The notes: generated by a model not told the origin, from the sequence alone. DNA of 64,000 nt from Ampelocalamus luodianensis (GCA_036346255.1 CM070632.1:22523408-22587407); one strand, 5' to 3'. Shown: positions 1 through 10,629, numbered from the stretch's first letter. Program-made: numbers and translations.

Positions 1-744
1 AGTCCCCTTAAGTGGGTTGTGCACTTTTACCGTGAACCAGGTTCATAGGACCGGGTCCATGACACATAGGCTCGTCGGTTAGAAATTAATTTGGAATTTA
101 AATGGAAATGACACTATTTAGATGACCCCACTTATCATGGGCTATGGGTAGGTTCGACCCGGTAGAAAAAGTAATAAATACATTATGAAATTCGAAATCT
201 ATTAATTTACACACTAAAAATTGGTATGAACTTTTAAAATTCATAGCAAATTCATTTTAACTCCAAAAACAATGAACCCACTTCTGAAAATTTTCATTTT
301 TGATGAACTATATGTTAAAATTGGTTTCAAACATGTCTCTGTAATAGGGAGCATTATTTTGGAAAATAAGCTACTAACACTATTATTTTTACAAAAGACA
401 ATGCTGATAACTTTAGAAATTCATAACTAAATCATAAAAACTCCAATTGAGGCAAACTCAACTCTATTGAACTTGTAATAATATTGCCTATTTATCCATA
501 TAATCCATATACTCACCACTATTCTACAAATTCTTGCCAAATAATTAAATTACTTAATCATGGGTATATTGAAGTATGAAATTCAAACCACCATAACTTT
601 CTTCTACTAAATCAAAATAGAATAATTCTTTCACCTAAAATCATCTAAAATCATGAATTAGATACTGTAGAAAAATCATGCATTTTTGAGCATTTTGAAT
701 TTTGAGGTATTTCTCGATGTTTATTCGGTATTGTATTTATCTAG

Positions 745-2073
745 ATTCCGAGCCTATCGATATTGACACATACGCTACTGAGGGAGAGCAATTAGCCTAC
801 CAGCAAGGCAAGCATCCTTTGAACTTTCTTTTTGCATCATATTTGATCCCAGTTTTGTTAGGATAGATGCAATGATAATTGCTTGCATGCTACTTTGATA
901 TGGTCGATATTTTTGTGATGTGTAGTTTAGTTATGTCCTAATTCATTGAGGTTATCCTTGAATTATTCCAGCACCACATGCTTAAGATAGGATGTGTGAA
1001 TTTATATTATTCGGGTTTGCTTAGCCATGCAAGTCTAGAACCGGTAGCAAATTGTCGGGAATAACCCGACAATTATGGGATAAACACAACTTTCATTATA
1101 AACTTTTGTTTCAGATCTTCATATCTGTTTTGTGAGTTAAATTTTGTCATTTTAAATAAGCTTTTGGTCTGGACAAGTGTTGGTTAGTGATGGTGCTTTG
1201 TGCACGAGCTTTGGGTAAGTGGTAAACTTGTATGGACAATTAAGGACCGAACTTTGGGTACCTGCTGTTCAAGCAACACTCGTGCTGTCACACACGGTAT
1301 ATGGGTGCCGTATGGTTAAGTAGGGGGAGGGTTCTGTTGCGTTGAGTCCCACGGTGGTGAAATTGTAAGGGCATGGGACCGTGAAACCCTATGTTCCTTT
1401 TGGGTCGATAGGGCATAGAGACCGTAACGTCTTATGTTCCTAGGAGCCCTGGGTTGGGAGACTTAGCCCAATGGGATTTTCTTGCTAAAACAACCATATC
1501 TTGATTTATCGGCCGCATACTATAGGAAGTATGCTATATTCGAGGCATCCGAGGCTAACGGGCTAATCAAGTCGTGTGGGTAAAGTAGTACACCCCTGCA
1601 GGGTATAATCTATTCGAATAGCCGTGTCTACGGTTATGGACATCCGCTTGAAATTTGTGGCTGCTTATTGTTAGATTTGGAAATTAAAATTGTGGGTGAA
1701 CTTCGTAACTATCATGAATGGGATGTTCATGCTTGTCGTTGTATCAATGTGGGTAGCCACTTTGCTGTTTGTATGCTTTATTTGTTACTCAGTTCATTAC
1801 TTATTCACATGCTTTACTTCTACTTCAAATCTGATTTTAAAATGACACTTGAGAAACTAGTATGTGTAGGTTGTACATTGTTGCGTCTCTTTCGCAAAAC
1901 TAAACCAATATGAGCCCTTCCTTTGAATGACCTTATGCATGACTATTTTTATTTGTGTAAGAGTTGCGAGTACTCTTTGGTACTCAGCCAGATGTTTGCT
2001 GGCTTTTACAGGTGAGGAAGATATCGAGACCGATGAGCTTGTTGGTGTCGATTTAGGCGACACCGATGAGTAG
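745..2073 (+). other. Candidate spliced acidic-peptide exon pair in LTR A (5' copy)
   Basis: Exon a (745-807) follows a TTTATCTAG acceptor and ends CAGCAAG before GCAAGC, the plant GC-AG donor consensus. Exon b (2012-2073) follows GGCTTTTACAG. Exon a enters with two bases of a split codon and leaves with one, and exon b begins with two bases, so the reading frame is kept across the 1204-base intron. The peptide starts S-E, is rich in D and E, reads QQ-G-EEDIETDE across the junction and stops at TAG 2071-2073. No start codon exon was identified. That the same phase and open frame recur in other LTR families is seen; that it is translated is inference. Confidence 0.5.
1588..1642 (+). promoter_or_regulatory. 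LTR triple-palindrome module, copy 1
   Basis: CCCTGCAGGG (perfect 10-bp dyad) precedes CTATTCGAATAG at 1610-1621 (perfect 12-bp dyad), then an interrupted GTCT..GGAC arm pair. It lies about 0.95 kb before the LTR end and inside the candidate intron. The function is unknown. Confidence 0.6.
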
Positions 2074-2567
2074 TATGCTATCTTATAACTCCCAGTCGGT
2101 TGCCGATGGGTTATGGGGCATACCACTGCTGGCATTTTGGTTTATTTACTTGCTTCCGCTATGAACTTGTTTAATTTGGCCGGTCGGCCACTTGTGTTAG
2201 TTGTAACCTTGGAACTATGATGTGTGAATTTGTACTATTTATGTATGAGCCTTGTATGGATGTGATCGACGTTGTATGAGAGTATGAATATGTTGGTCGC
2301 TGATCTTGGGAGCCAATATAAGTCACGCTCGCTGTTCATGGCTTCCTATTTAACTCGCTAAGTGTAGTGATTGAATTGTGGAGAATCGACAATCATGTAG
2401 TGCTCGCAGAGGAGCGGCGCGCATGAATGTCGGGGCTCTAGATTTTAGTTAAGTCTCTCATTTAGACTGAGTTAAGTTGGAATCCATCTACTGGAGGTCC
2501 AGAGTTATGTCCTTAAGACCATGCTTAGTCTCGGTCTTATAGAGATAACCCGGGGTCCCTACAGCGT

Positions 2568-2580
2568 TGGTATCAGAGCC
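2568..2580 (+). other. Primer-binding site, initiator tRNA-Met type
   Basis: TGGTATCAGAGCC lies four bases after the LTR end. It is complementary to the 3' end of plant initiator tRNA-Met, the usual primer of plant Ty3/gypsy elements. Confidence 0.95.
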
Positions 2581-2853
2581 ATACTGACTGTAGGTTAGAG
2601 ATAGCATGGGCGTTAAGTTTAGCCAGTCTTTTGTTCTAAAATTATTTTCAAAGTATCGAACTAATTTGAGAAAAACTAAGTTAGGAATCTCCTTTATTCT
2701 TTATCCATCTTAGCATCTTTTCTCACCTTATTCTTGTTTCGATTTACAAAACTTACTCATCTTGCCATTCTTTCCTTGGTTAAGTCGTCAATACCTTGTT
2801 CGAGAGACCCAAACTGAAGATGTGGACGGATATCCTGCGCTTCTAGAGATATA

Positions 2854-3186
2854 ATGAGAAGAGCAAACTTCACTTATCAACACCGATACTCCGTCTACCA
2901 TCGGGATCAAGGACCAGGGATGGAGTTGTATTTGGTAGTGATCAACATCGTTGCCAGACACGTGACAAGGAGTATCCCATACGGATTCCAGGCGAGTGGC
3001 AGTTCTGAGGCCACGACATTGCAGGGAGTGGCTCGTGTGGCACTGAGCCATTTTCGTCATGACTTGACGAAGTTAGCTCAGCCTCCATACTACCACCTTC
3101 CTATGCAAGCACGTGGCGCAGAAGTGAACACTGTTGCCAGGATCCGTCTGGGAAAGACACTCAAGTACGATAGCTGGCAAGATTGA
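2854..3186 (+). CDS. Unrecognised ORF in the leader of element A
   Basis: A 110-codon frame opens between the primer-binding site and the zinc-knuckle region, where a Gag capsid domain would be expected. I do not recognise a capsid domain. Visible features are the block YQHRYSVYHRDQGPGMELYL, a stretch GSGSSEATTLQGVARVALSHF that looks helical and alanine/leucine patterned, and PPYYHLP. The same frame stays readable for about 50 more codons after the TGA at 3184, with related-looking residues, so the true protein was probably longer. A frame just upstream (about 2780-2850) ends in TAA and may be its N-terminal part after a frameshift. The phrase GSGSS..A..ALxxF faintly recalls the last helix of double-stranded-RNA-binding domains, but that is speculation. 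Confidence 0.35.
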   Translation: MRRANFTYQHRYSVYHRDQGPGMELYLVVINIVARHVTRSIPYGFQASGSSEATTLQGVARVALSHFRHDLTKLAQPPYYHLPMQARGAEVNTVARIRLGKTLKYDSWQD

Positions 3187-3756
3187 TACACATCAAGGAT
3201 CAAATCTATAATCGCTCCATGCATGAGTTATAGGAGACGTGGCTTCATCTCACCGTGGTTTAAGGGCGTCTACAACCCATATGCAACAAAGTTTTCCCTC
3301 TATGTCTCACCAATCCAGATAACCCCAATGACACGGGATCACCTAGCTACTATTGGTTAGATCAGTTTCCGGAAGGATTTAATCGGAACTTTTAGGATTG
3401 AAGCTTAGTAAGCTCGTTGTTCGGCTATGAGTTCAATGAGCTTATGTCCTTAGATCCCTGTAAAAGGTCTTTAGTTGTTGAACTTTCAATGTTATTCCTG
3501 CAAGAATTTTCGTTTCGGGCAACTACTCTTGGCCTACAGGCCTATATGGATGTAATTGTAACCGGAAAACTCCTTATCATTTCTTTGGATCTTATGTTGG
3601 ACTTTGTGCCTTCGTGTCTTCTCTTGGTGTTAATTTGTGTGCATTCATTGTCATATCGCATGATAGTTTTAGATCTTCTCCTTGCTGTCCAAAATATTTT
3701 TTGCACTCATTCGAGTGTATTCTTAGGCTATGTCCTAACCATCTTTGTCGCAACAG
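3187..3756 (+). other. Element A leader spacer, no domain seen
   Basis: Between the leader ORF and the zinc-knuckle frame I see no recognisable domain. Open stretches at 3417-3884 are hydrophobic and carry no retroelement motif. It ends in AACAGGATGGC, where the ATG at 3761 opens the zinc-knuckle frame. Confidence 0.5.
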
Positions 3757-3760
3757 GATG

Positions 3761-4744
3761 GCAGGACCTAGTACTCATTCTAGCACTCAACCAAGGGAAA
3801 AGTCACCATCCCCTGGGATTCAACACACCGTTGCATGTCTTGAATGCAGCAAGGTGGGGCACTCCGCCCACCAGTCCGAACTAAGGGTGTTAAAAAGGAA
3901 CCATGGTGGAGGCCACGGTCTGTCGACGTTGTGGTGATGAAGGACACTACATCGATCAGTGCATTACAAGTTATCCCAACTGCGATGGAGACCACCCACC
4001 AGGAAGCTGTCCGACTACCAAGGTCACCTGTTTTCTCTGCGAGGGACACGATCACTGTCCCAAGGAGTGTCGTCTACACAAGATGATCACAAAGTCGGTC
4101 GAACTTCAACGAAGGATTTTCCACGCAGCTATCACCAAGGCAAGCTCTGGCCAAAGAGTTACACCAGGGCCACCCGAAAAGAAGCGTTGAAGCCGATCCC
4201 ATAAAGACAGGCAACTAATTTGTTTCATTTGCAACACTCCGGGACATTTTGCGATATTTTGCCCAGAGAAGCACCAAGCTTTTGCCATCCGTGATCCAGA
4301 TCTTCAAGAATCCATTGATAAGGGACCCAATGTCCCTTCTCAGCATACCGGTTCATTCCAACTGTCCCGTTCTCAAGCACCGATGCCACCTAGGCCTCTA
4401 ACAACGACTACACACTTTTCTCTGTGTGAGGTACAGCAGCTTAATGGGAGCAAAGGCTCCCAAGACTGCAGCTCGTTCAGGCCCAATGTCACTTGTTTTT
4501 ACTTGTGGCAAAGATCGATCACTATGCGCATAAATGCCTTGCGAGAAGCAAGGGATGCCCGGACTTATCCGGCTCCTACACCACTTTCAATTCCAGAAGA
4601 CCCTATGTACCCCGAGCAAAGAACAACTTCCACCCGTACGTGACGTGCTTTCACTACGGCCGCACCGGGCATTATGCCGACCGGTGTTTGGCGAAGGCAC
4701 GGGGATGCCTCGAGTCTACCCTACTCCTACTTCAGCTCCAGTGA
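3761..4744 (+). pseudogene. gag: Multi zinc-knuckle nucleocapsid region of element A
   Basis: Several CCHC zinc knuckles lie in a row, spread over shifted frames: CLECSKVGHSAHQS (last Cys lost), CRRCGDEGHYIDQC, NCDGDHPPGSC, CFLCEGHDHCPKEC, CFICNTPGHFAIFC near 4219-4262, a frameshifted knuckle with GKIDHYAHKC near 4493-4540, and CFHYGRTGHYADRC (second Cys changed to Tyr) near 4649-4690. CX2CX4HX4C knuckles bind nucleic acid; gypsy Gag proteins usually have one. At least five fit the spacing well. The start ATG at 3761 is chosen because the first knuckle reads directly from it. No retrotransposon Gag capsid domain is visible upstream. Frames change several times, so it is broken or was misread. 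Confidence 0.75.
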
Positions 4745-4794
4745 GACCACTACCACCTCCGAGGACAATGGCCAATCCCCCTCAAGCTCCAGCG

Positions 4795-5417
4795 CGTGGC
4801 CGAGTGAACCACGTCACCGCCGAGGAGGCAAGCGACGCTCCGGACGTCGTTTTGGGTACACTTCTCATTAATTCTGTCCAGCATCAGTTTTATTTGATTC
4901 AGGAGAATCTCATTCATTCATCATAGAAGAATACGCTGCACTTAATTAATTTGAAATACATAAACTTCAGCCACCCTATCAAATTCGGTCTCCGGATCGT
5001 TTTCAAACCGATCAAATCTGATGAGACATAAAGGTGGAGATTCAAAATATTAACTTCTTGGCAAATTTAACTGTGATAAATTCAGTGGGTATTGATGTGA
5101 TATTAGGGATGGATTGGCTGTCCAAAAATCAGGGAAATATCGATTGTTCTCAACGGTCTATTTCAGTCACTAGCGAAGACGGCAGTCATGTCGTTTTTGC
5201 ACCTTCAGTTGGCAGTTCTCATCTCTATGCTCTAGAAGCTAGTACCTCTGTTGAATTAGAGAAGGTTCCAGTGGTATGTGAATACCCGGATGTTTTCCCA
5301 AAGAACTTCCTGCATGCCTCGGACCGTGAAGTGGAATTCGTCATCGAGCTTATGCCCGTGACGGTGCCAATTTCAAAGTGGCCGATCGGATGCCTCCTAA
5401 TGAGTTGGTGGAATTGA
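4795..5417 (+). pseudogene. Aspartic protease region of element A
   Basis: The Pol N-terminus begins with RVNHVTAEEASDAPDVVLG, the usual lead into gypsy protease. The catalytic triad reads DSGES in a frame one base off from the preceding stretch, so there is a frameshift at about 4890, and the normal DSGA alanine is Glu. The C-terminal half is intact from 5034: an ILGMDWL motif, then the EYPDVFP linker to RT. Retropepsin would cleave the Gag-Pol precursor inside the particle. With the frameshift and changed active site this copy cannot work. Confidence 0.8.
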
Positions 5418-6334
5418 AAGCACAACTCCAGGAACTTCAAGATAAGGGTTTTATTCGGCCAAGCTCCTCACCTTGGGGATGCCCGGCTATCTTTGTTAAG
5501 AAGAAAGACAAGAGTTTGCGGATGTGTGTTGACTACCGTCCGTTAAATGAAGTCACTGTCAAGAACAAGTATCTGCTTCCGCGGATTGATGATCTGTTTG
5601 ACCAACTTAGTGGAGCTCAAGTGTTCTCCAAGATTGACTTGAGACTGGGTTACCATCAAATCAAGGTCAGAACAGAGGACATTCCGAAGACAGCATTCTC
5701 TACTTGGTATGGTCTATACGAGTACACTGTCATGTCTTTTGGTCTAACTAATGCACCAGCTTATTTCATGAACCTCATGAACTCGGTTTTTATGGAGTAT
5801 TTGGATCAGTTCGTCGTTGTATTCATTGACGACATTCTGATTTACTCCAAGTCCGACAAAGAACACGAGCAACATTTGAGACTTGTGTTGGAAAAGCTCC
5901 GACAACATCAACTCTATGCAAAATTCAGCAAATGTGAATTTTGGCTTCGTGAAATGAGTTTCTTGGGTCATGTCCTATCCAAGGGAGGTGTCGCTGTTGA
6001 TCCAAGAAAGGTGCAGGATGTGCTGAACTGGAAGCAACCCAAGTGCGTCACCGACATCCGCAGTTTTCTTGGACTTGCGGGCTACTACCGCAGATTCATC
6101 AAGAACTTCTCCAAAATTGCTAGGCCAATGACTCAACTTCTGAAGAAGGAAAAGAAGTTCGAATGGTTAGCAGATTGTGACCAAAGCTTTCAGATTCTTA
6201 AAGAATATCTTACCAAAGCTCAGTGCTCATCCCACCAGATGTTCACAAGAGTTTCGATATTTACTGCGATGCATCTTGCCATTGGCTCGGTTGTGTGCTT
6301 ATGCAAGAGGGCCGAGTGGTGGCTTATGCATTGA
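5378..6334 (+). pseudogene. pol: Reverse transcriptase of element A
   Basis: A long open frame covers the gypsy RT: the KGFIRPSSSPWG block, VKKKD..RMCVDYRPLN, the palm motif FSKIDLRLGYHQI, and the catalytic FIDDIL (the YXDD box, with two Asp that bind metal). The thumb region ends with FLGLAGYYRRFIKNFS. Near 6215-6223 the frame shifts into the RNase H frame. RT copies element RNA into cDNA using the tRNA primer at 2568. This is the best preserved domain of the element. The linker upstream sits in the protease frame, so a second shift lies near 5378-5400. Confidence 0.9.
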
Positions 6335-6600
6335 GGCAATTGAGACCGCATGAGTTGAATTATCCCACTCATGATTTGGAACTCACAATGGTTGTTCATG
6401 CTCTAAAGATTTGGTGACATTATCTCATCAGAATCGTTGCGAGATCTACACCGACCATAAGAGTCTCAAATACATTTTCACCCAAGCCGATCTGAACTTG
6501 AGGCAAAGAAGATGGCTTGAGTTAATCAAAGATTATGATATGGGACTTCATTGTCATCCAGAAAAGTCAATGTAGTGGCCGATGCATTGAGCGAAAATCA
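6223..6600 (+). pseudogene. pol: RNase H domain of element A
   Basis: YCDASCHWLGCVLMQ supplies the first acidic residue, THDLELTMVVHALK the second, and IYTDHKSLKYIF the third, in the order of gypsy RNase H. The frame is stopped at 6415-6417 (TGA after KIW) and resumes in a shifted frame through RQRRWLELIKDYD. RNase H would remove the RNA template during cDNA synthesis. It follows RT directly with a one-base frame change, as expected for a decayed polyprotein. Confidence 0.85.
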
Positions 6601-6844
6601 CCATGCAATCATTTATCGCTGACTCCTTCTTCGGCAGATTGTGTGCCGCAATGCAACGATCGCACTGAAATAATTGAAGAAGGTTCGCCGCTGCCTTAAG
6701 TGTGAATTTTACACTTGAGGACCAGATTAGGAAGCCGTAAAACCGACGCAGTAAATAGCTCAAATCCGGGAAGAAGTGAAGCAGGGCAAGGCCAAGTGCT
6801 TCAAAGAAGATGCACAAGGCACCCTATAGTTTGGAAACCGGTTA

Positions 6845-7374
6845 GTGGTGCCCTGTGATCATACCTTGATAGAACTAATTCTCAAAGAGGCTCATGACTC
6901 CAAATTCTCTATTCACCCAGGTAGTACCAAGATGTACCAAGATTTGAAGAAAAGGCTTTGGTGGAGCCAAATGAAGCGACAGATCACTCAATATGTTGTC
7001 GAGTGTGATGTATGCCAAAGAGCCAAAGCTGAGCATTTGAAGCCGGCAGGTGCCCTACAACCCCTGCCCATTCCCGAGTGGAAATGGGAAGAAGTTGGCA
7101 TAGATTTTATCACTGGCCTCCCAAGGACTCAAGCTGGGTCTGATTCTATATGGGTGATTGTCGACCGTCTGACGAAGGTTGCTCACTTCATTCCTATCAA
7201 GACCACCTACCGCGGGGACAAGTTAGCAGAACTTTATATTGCAAGAATTGTTTGTCTCCACGGTGTTCCAAAGGTGATAGTTTCCGATCGAGGTCCTCAA
7301 TTCACGTCCTATTTCTGGGGATGCTTACATAAAGCAATGGGGACCAATTTATCTTTTAGCTCCGCCTACCATCC
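6845..7374 (+). pseudogene. pol: Integrase of element A, N-terminal part, split by an insertion
   Basis: It begins with the zinc-binding HHCC region (HPGSTKMYQDLKKRLWW, then CDVCQRAK). The catalytic core follows: the first Asp in GIDFITGLP, the second Asp in VSDRGPQFTS. The frame runs to the codons for Y-H-P at 7367-7374, where a foreign LTR begins at 7375. The reading resumes at 10630 after one copy of the 5-bp duplication CATCC. Integrase would insert the cDNA into chromosomes. The insertion disables it. Confidence 0.92.
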
Positions 7375-8019
7375 TGTCGGGACCCAGAATTACGATTCTG
7401 GAACCCTCTGTGTATACTGCACTAGTCCAGGATCACGCTTGTGCACACAGGGTTAACATAAGTAAATATCGATCCACACAAGCGATAAATAAAGTAAACG
7501 ATTAGTTTGAATAACAAATAAGGGTTTTGACCTTATGGTCGAGTTTACACTTATTAAGCCACGCAGGGCTAACAAAGAATAAAATAGCAATGAATGAAAT
7601 AACTCCAGCCAGATCGCACCAATTCACCACAGCAACCGATCGGGATCCGCACCTTAACGATCAACAACCTTCGCGAACTCCTCCTCGAAAGCAAAGCGTA
7701 GACTCCTCCTCTTCAGAGGTTTGGGCGCAAGTTTTACAACAAGCGTGAGTACACAACCGCACTCGCAAATCATACCACGAGAATGCAATTTATAGATGCA
7801 GCTTATTCCAAAGAAAAGGCTTCGTGGTTCTTTTGCATAAAAGCAACATTTGCAATTGAATACAAATAATAGATTGAAAGCATAATTCAAAACAAATAAA
7901 CAATATTAATTTAACAGTTGTTTCCACAAAGACACACAGCTAAATAGATTGTTTCACATAGCCATATGATTGAGGTCACACAGCTCCCATCCGAAACATT
8001 TTATGAAAACTACCCCTCG

Positions 8020-8100
8020 TGTGAAATCCCCGAGCATGTCCATGACCGCGGACGCGGCTATTCGAATAGATTGTTTAACACTCTGCAGAGGTTGTACACT
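8020..8100 (-). promoter_or_regulatory. LTR triple-palindrome module, copy 2
   Basis: CTATTCGAATAG is at 8058-8069, with CTCTGCAGAG at about 8081-8090 and GTCC..GGAC at about 8038-8053. The outer dyad here is the CTCTGCAGAG version instead of CCCTGCAGGG, both arms changed together. Confidence 0.6.
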
Positions 8101-8916
8101 TTACCCACAAGATACAACTAGTGTAGCAAGCACTAATCATAACAAAACGGTTCAGAAACTTCATCTCAACATTGACACTCCCGATGTGCTTACAAACCGC
8201 TATGCCAATCCAAACGAAGCGCTTTGGCATAACACACACCGCTGGACAGGGAAGCGGCGAACCGTCCCGCGATGCAACCACTAAGTGGTCACACCTCCAC
8301 CCTGTCACACAGCCTAACCTATCCACTAGAACATCAATACCGAGAATCCATAACTTACTAAGTTAGGCCCGTTCCATACCAGGCATGTGGTCGTACAGTA
8401 AGGCTCAGTTCAATGGCGCACAAAGTTAAGTCCTTAATTGACCAAGGCAAGACTTCCATGTTCTAACTAAGTCACAAAGATTATCATTCCCATCACAAAG
8501 CCCACCATATCACATAGCTTCCACCACTTGCCTCAGTCTAAATCCTTTACCACCCAGTTGGTTTTGGTGCAACACATGCCATCACAAAGTAATAACACAT
8601 AGCACACAGTTTTACACAAAGTTCCATAGTCACTTAGTCACATTTAAAAAAATTGCAACTTACATGTGATGTGAGACTCGTAGCATGGCTAAGCAATTGT
8701 ACTCACATCTAACCAACCCACGTTGGTGCTATAATATTACCAACTAGTAACCAATCTAGGGTGACAAGGAATTATGACATACAAGGCCAAGGTGTGATAA
8801 CAATTTGGATAATAACTATGCCCAAAGTATTTAAATAAATAATTAAAGTAGGATGCAATAATTTAACACAAAGTAATTTAAAAACTGGGTTCAAGATGAT
8901 CAAAGGTATGACTTGC

Positions 8917-8991
8917 CTTGGAAAAGGTCTATGTACTGATCTTGATCTTGGGGTGCTCCTTCTTCAACGAAATTCCCCGACGAATCGACGT
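8917..8991 (-). other. Candidate acidic exon a in the solo LTR (minus strand)
   Basis: Read on the minus strand, the acceptor TTTGCGAGTAG is followed by 75 open bases ending CCAAG, then GCAAGT (GC donor consensus). Phase is 2 + 24 codons + 1, as in the element A LTR. The peptide is acidic and glutamine-rich and ends DLFQ. The probable exon b partner is the stretch at about 7654-7710, whose C-terminus reads AFEEEFAKVVDR-stop; its acceptor frame is off by an indel. Confidence 0.45.
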
Positions 8992-10629
8992 CTACTCGCA
9001 AACGAAACAAATAAACAAAACAAATAAATAACAGAGGCAAAACAAGCTCGACAAATTAAATAAAAATCTCAGATAAATAGAGCTTGAATTTAGATAAATT
9101 TAGAAATTCGAATGGGCTCAAACGGAGTTAGGATGCAAAAGTTATGGGCTTTGGAAGATTGGAAATCTAAAAGAAACCCTAATTTGGATTTTTCAGAATT
9201 TCTGAATTATTTCTCTGAAGAAAAATTGGATTAATGCGCAATGCTGACGTTAGCGAAGGAATTTCGGGAATAAAAGAAATAAAAAGAAAAACCTAACATG
9301 TGGGACCCACATGTCAGTGAGATGGCTCACGGTAGACTAAATCTACCGAGCCTGCTGGATCGGGACCCGATGGACTACCCACGCACGCGTGCACGTGGAC
9401 GACGACTGGGCGCCACGCACGCGACACGTAGGTGGCGATGCTGACATGGCGGTGAGGTGGCGGTGATGTGGACAACAACAGGGGCGGCGGTGCTCGGGAA
9501 CCGAGGGTTCCGGCGAACGGCGGCGATTCACCGGCGGTGAGTGGTACCGACGTGACGGGGGTGGCACGAGGAACTCGTAGGTGTGCTCACTGGTGGTCGG
9601 GAACGTCTGTGGTGGCCGGCGGCGAGCGTTAAGCGGCGGAGGGGCTACGGGCTCGACGGGATCGGTGCTCGGTGGACGCCCCGCGAACGGCGCCACCAAG
9701 GTGAAGTGCAGCTCCGTGCGATGTCGGCGGTGCGGACCACGAAGCTCGAGCAGCTCCGTTTGCGGTGGAAGAGCTCGTCGGAGTTGGCGGCGGCGCAGAT
9801 TGAACCGAGCTCGCGGCGGCTAGGGTTTGGCGCGAGGCGAAGGCGGCTAGGGTTGAGATGCGGAGGCCGAGGGCTACCTCCCCTTTTATACCCGGAGGCC
9901 TGGGAGAGTCCAGGGCACGAACGCCCAAAACGGGAGGCGATGGTGGAGATCGTATCCCTAACGGATTCGGGAACGAAGACGACGTGGCAAGCTGGGACCC
10001 ACACGTCAGCGGCTAGGGCTTGGACTCAGGCGCGTGCGAAAAGACGCGACCGCGAAACGGACTCAAGATCTGACCGTCCATCCAAGATCGAACGGTCCAC
10101 AAACAAAGGAATGTTCGGAACCTCCGGTTAACACACGCGCATCCAGCCATCCATTGTTGATCGGACGGTGGACGATGATCGGGGCGCTCCGAAGGAAAGA
10201 GAGAGAGAGAAACAGAGAGGCTGACAGGTGGGGTCCACTGCCGTGAGGCGGCTGCGCTGCATGGTGTTGGGCGCGGCGTGGTAATGGTTTAGGAGCAGAG
10301 TGGGCGGGGAAAGAATTCAGCGAGGGGTTTTCTGAGAATTTAAATACATTTTCTAATTTAGAAAATACCAGAAATTCAAATAAGCAAAAGAAAATAGCAA
10401 ATAAACTCAGAAAAATTCTAGAAAAATCTAGAAAATATATCTGAGCACATAGAACCCAAATAAAATAGTTTTGACTATTGTTCATGTTGGGATTATTCAC
10501 ATTAAAGGTTTTTGTTTGTAAAGTCCAATATTAAGCTTTTGAATTTTAAATTCAAATAAATCCAAATGGTGAATTTTCTCCCTACTAACTATTAAAAGAT
10601 TTTTAAGCTCAGAAAATTGGGATGTTACA

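Larger units (their letters stand above)
1..2563 (+). repeat. 5' LTR of element A (right part only)
   Basis: Matches 17792-20352 throughout, with scattered substitutions and small indels, for example a missing GGGCCCA-type stretch near position 70. It ends in CCCTACA four bases before the primer-binding site. The full 3' LTR is about 4488 bp once its nested insert is removed, so roughly 1.9 kb of this LTR lies left of the window. It carries the palindrome module at about 1590-1642 and the candidate GC-AG intron described separately. Confidence 0.93.
7375..10629 (-). mobile_element. Solo LTR inserted in the integrase (target duplication CATCC)
   Basis: The insert starts TGTCGGGACCC and ends GGGATGTTACA, with CATCC at 7370-7374 and again at 10630-10634. 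Removing the insert plus one CATCC rejoins the integrase frame exactly. It has no internal coding region or primer-binding site, so it is a 3255-bp solo LTR. Orientation is minus: TGTAACATCCC is the LTR start on the minus strand, and the donor-like CAAGGCAAGT, the CTATTCGAATAG module and the acidic exon all read on the minus strand. The copy at 46210-48389 is a plus-strand relative of it. Confidence 0.93.

Noticed and set aside
2568..2580. tRNA-like match
   Set aside because: Only 13 bases match a tRNA 3' end, which is the primer-binding site of the retrotransposon and not a tRNA gene.
9343..10131. Long overlapping ORFs in the GC-rich part of the solo LTR
   Set aside because: Up to four frames are open on both strands because stop codons are rare in this composition; no domain is seen.
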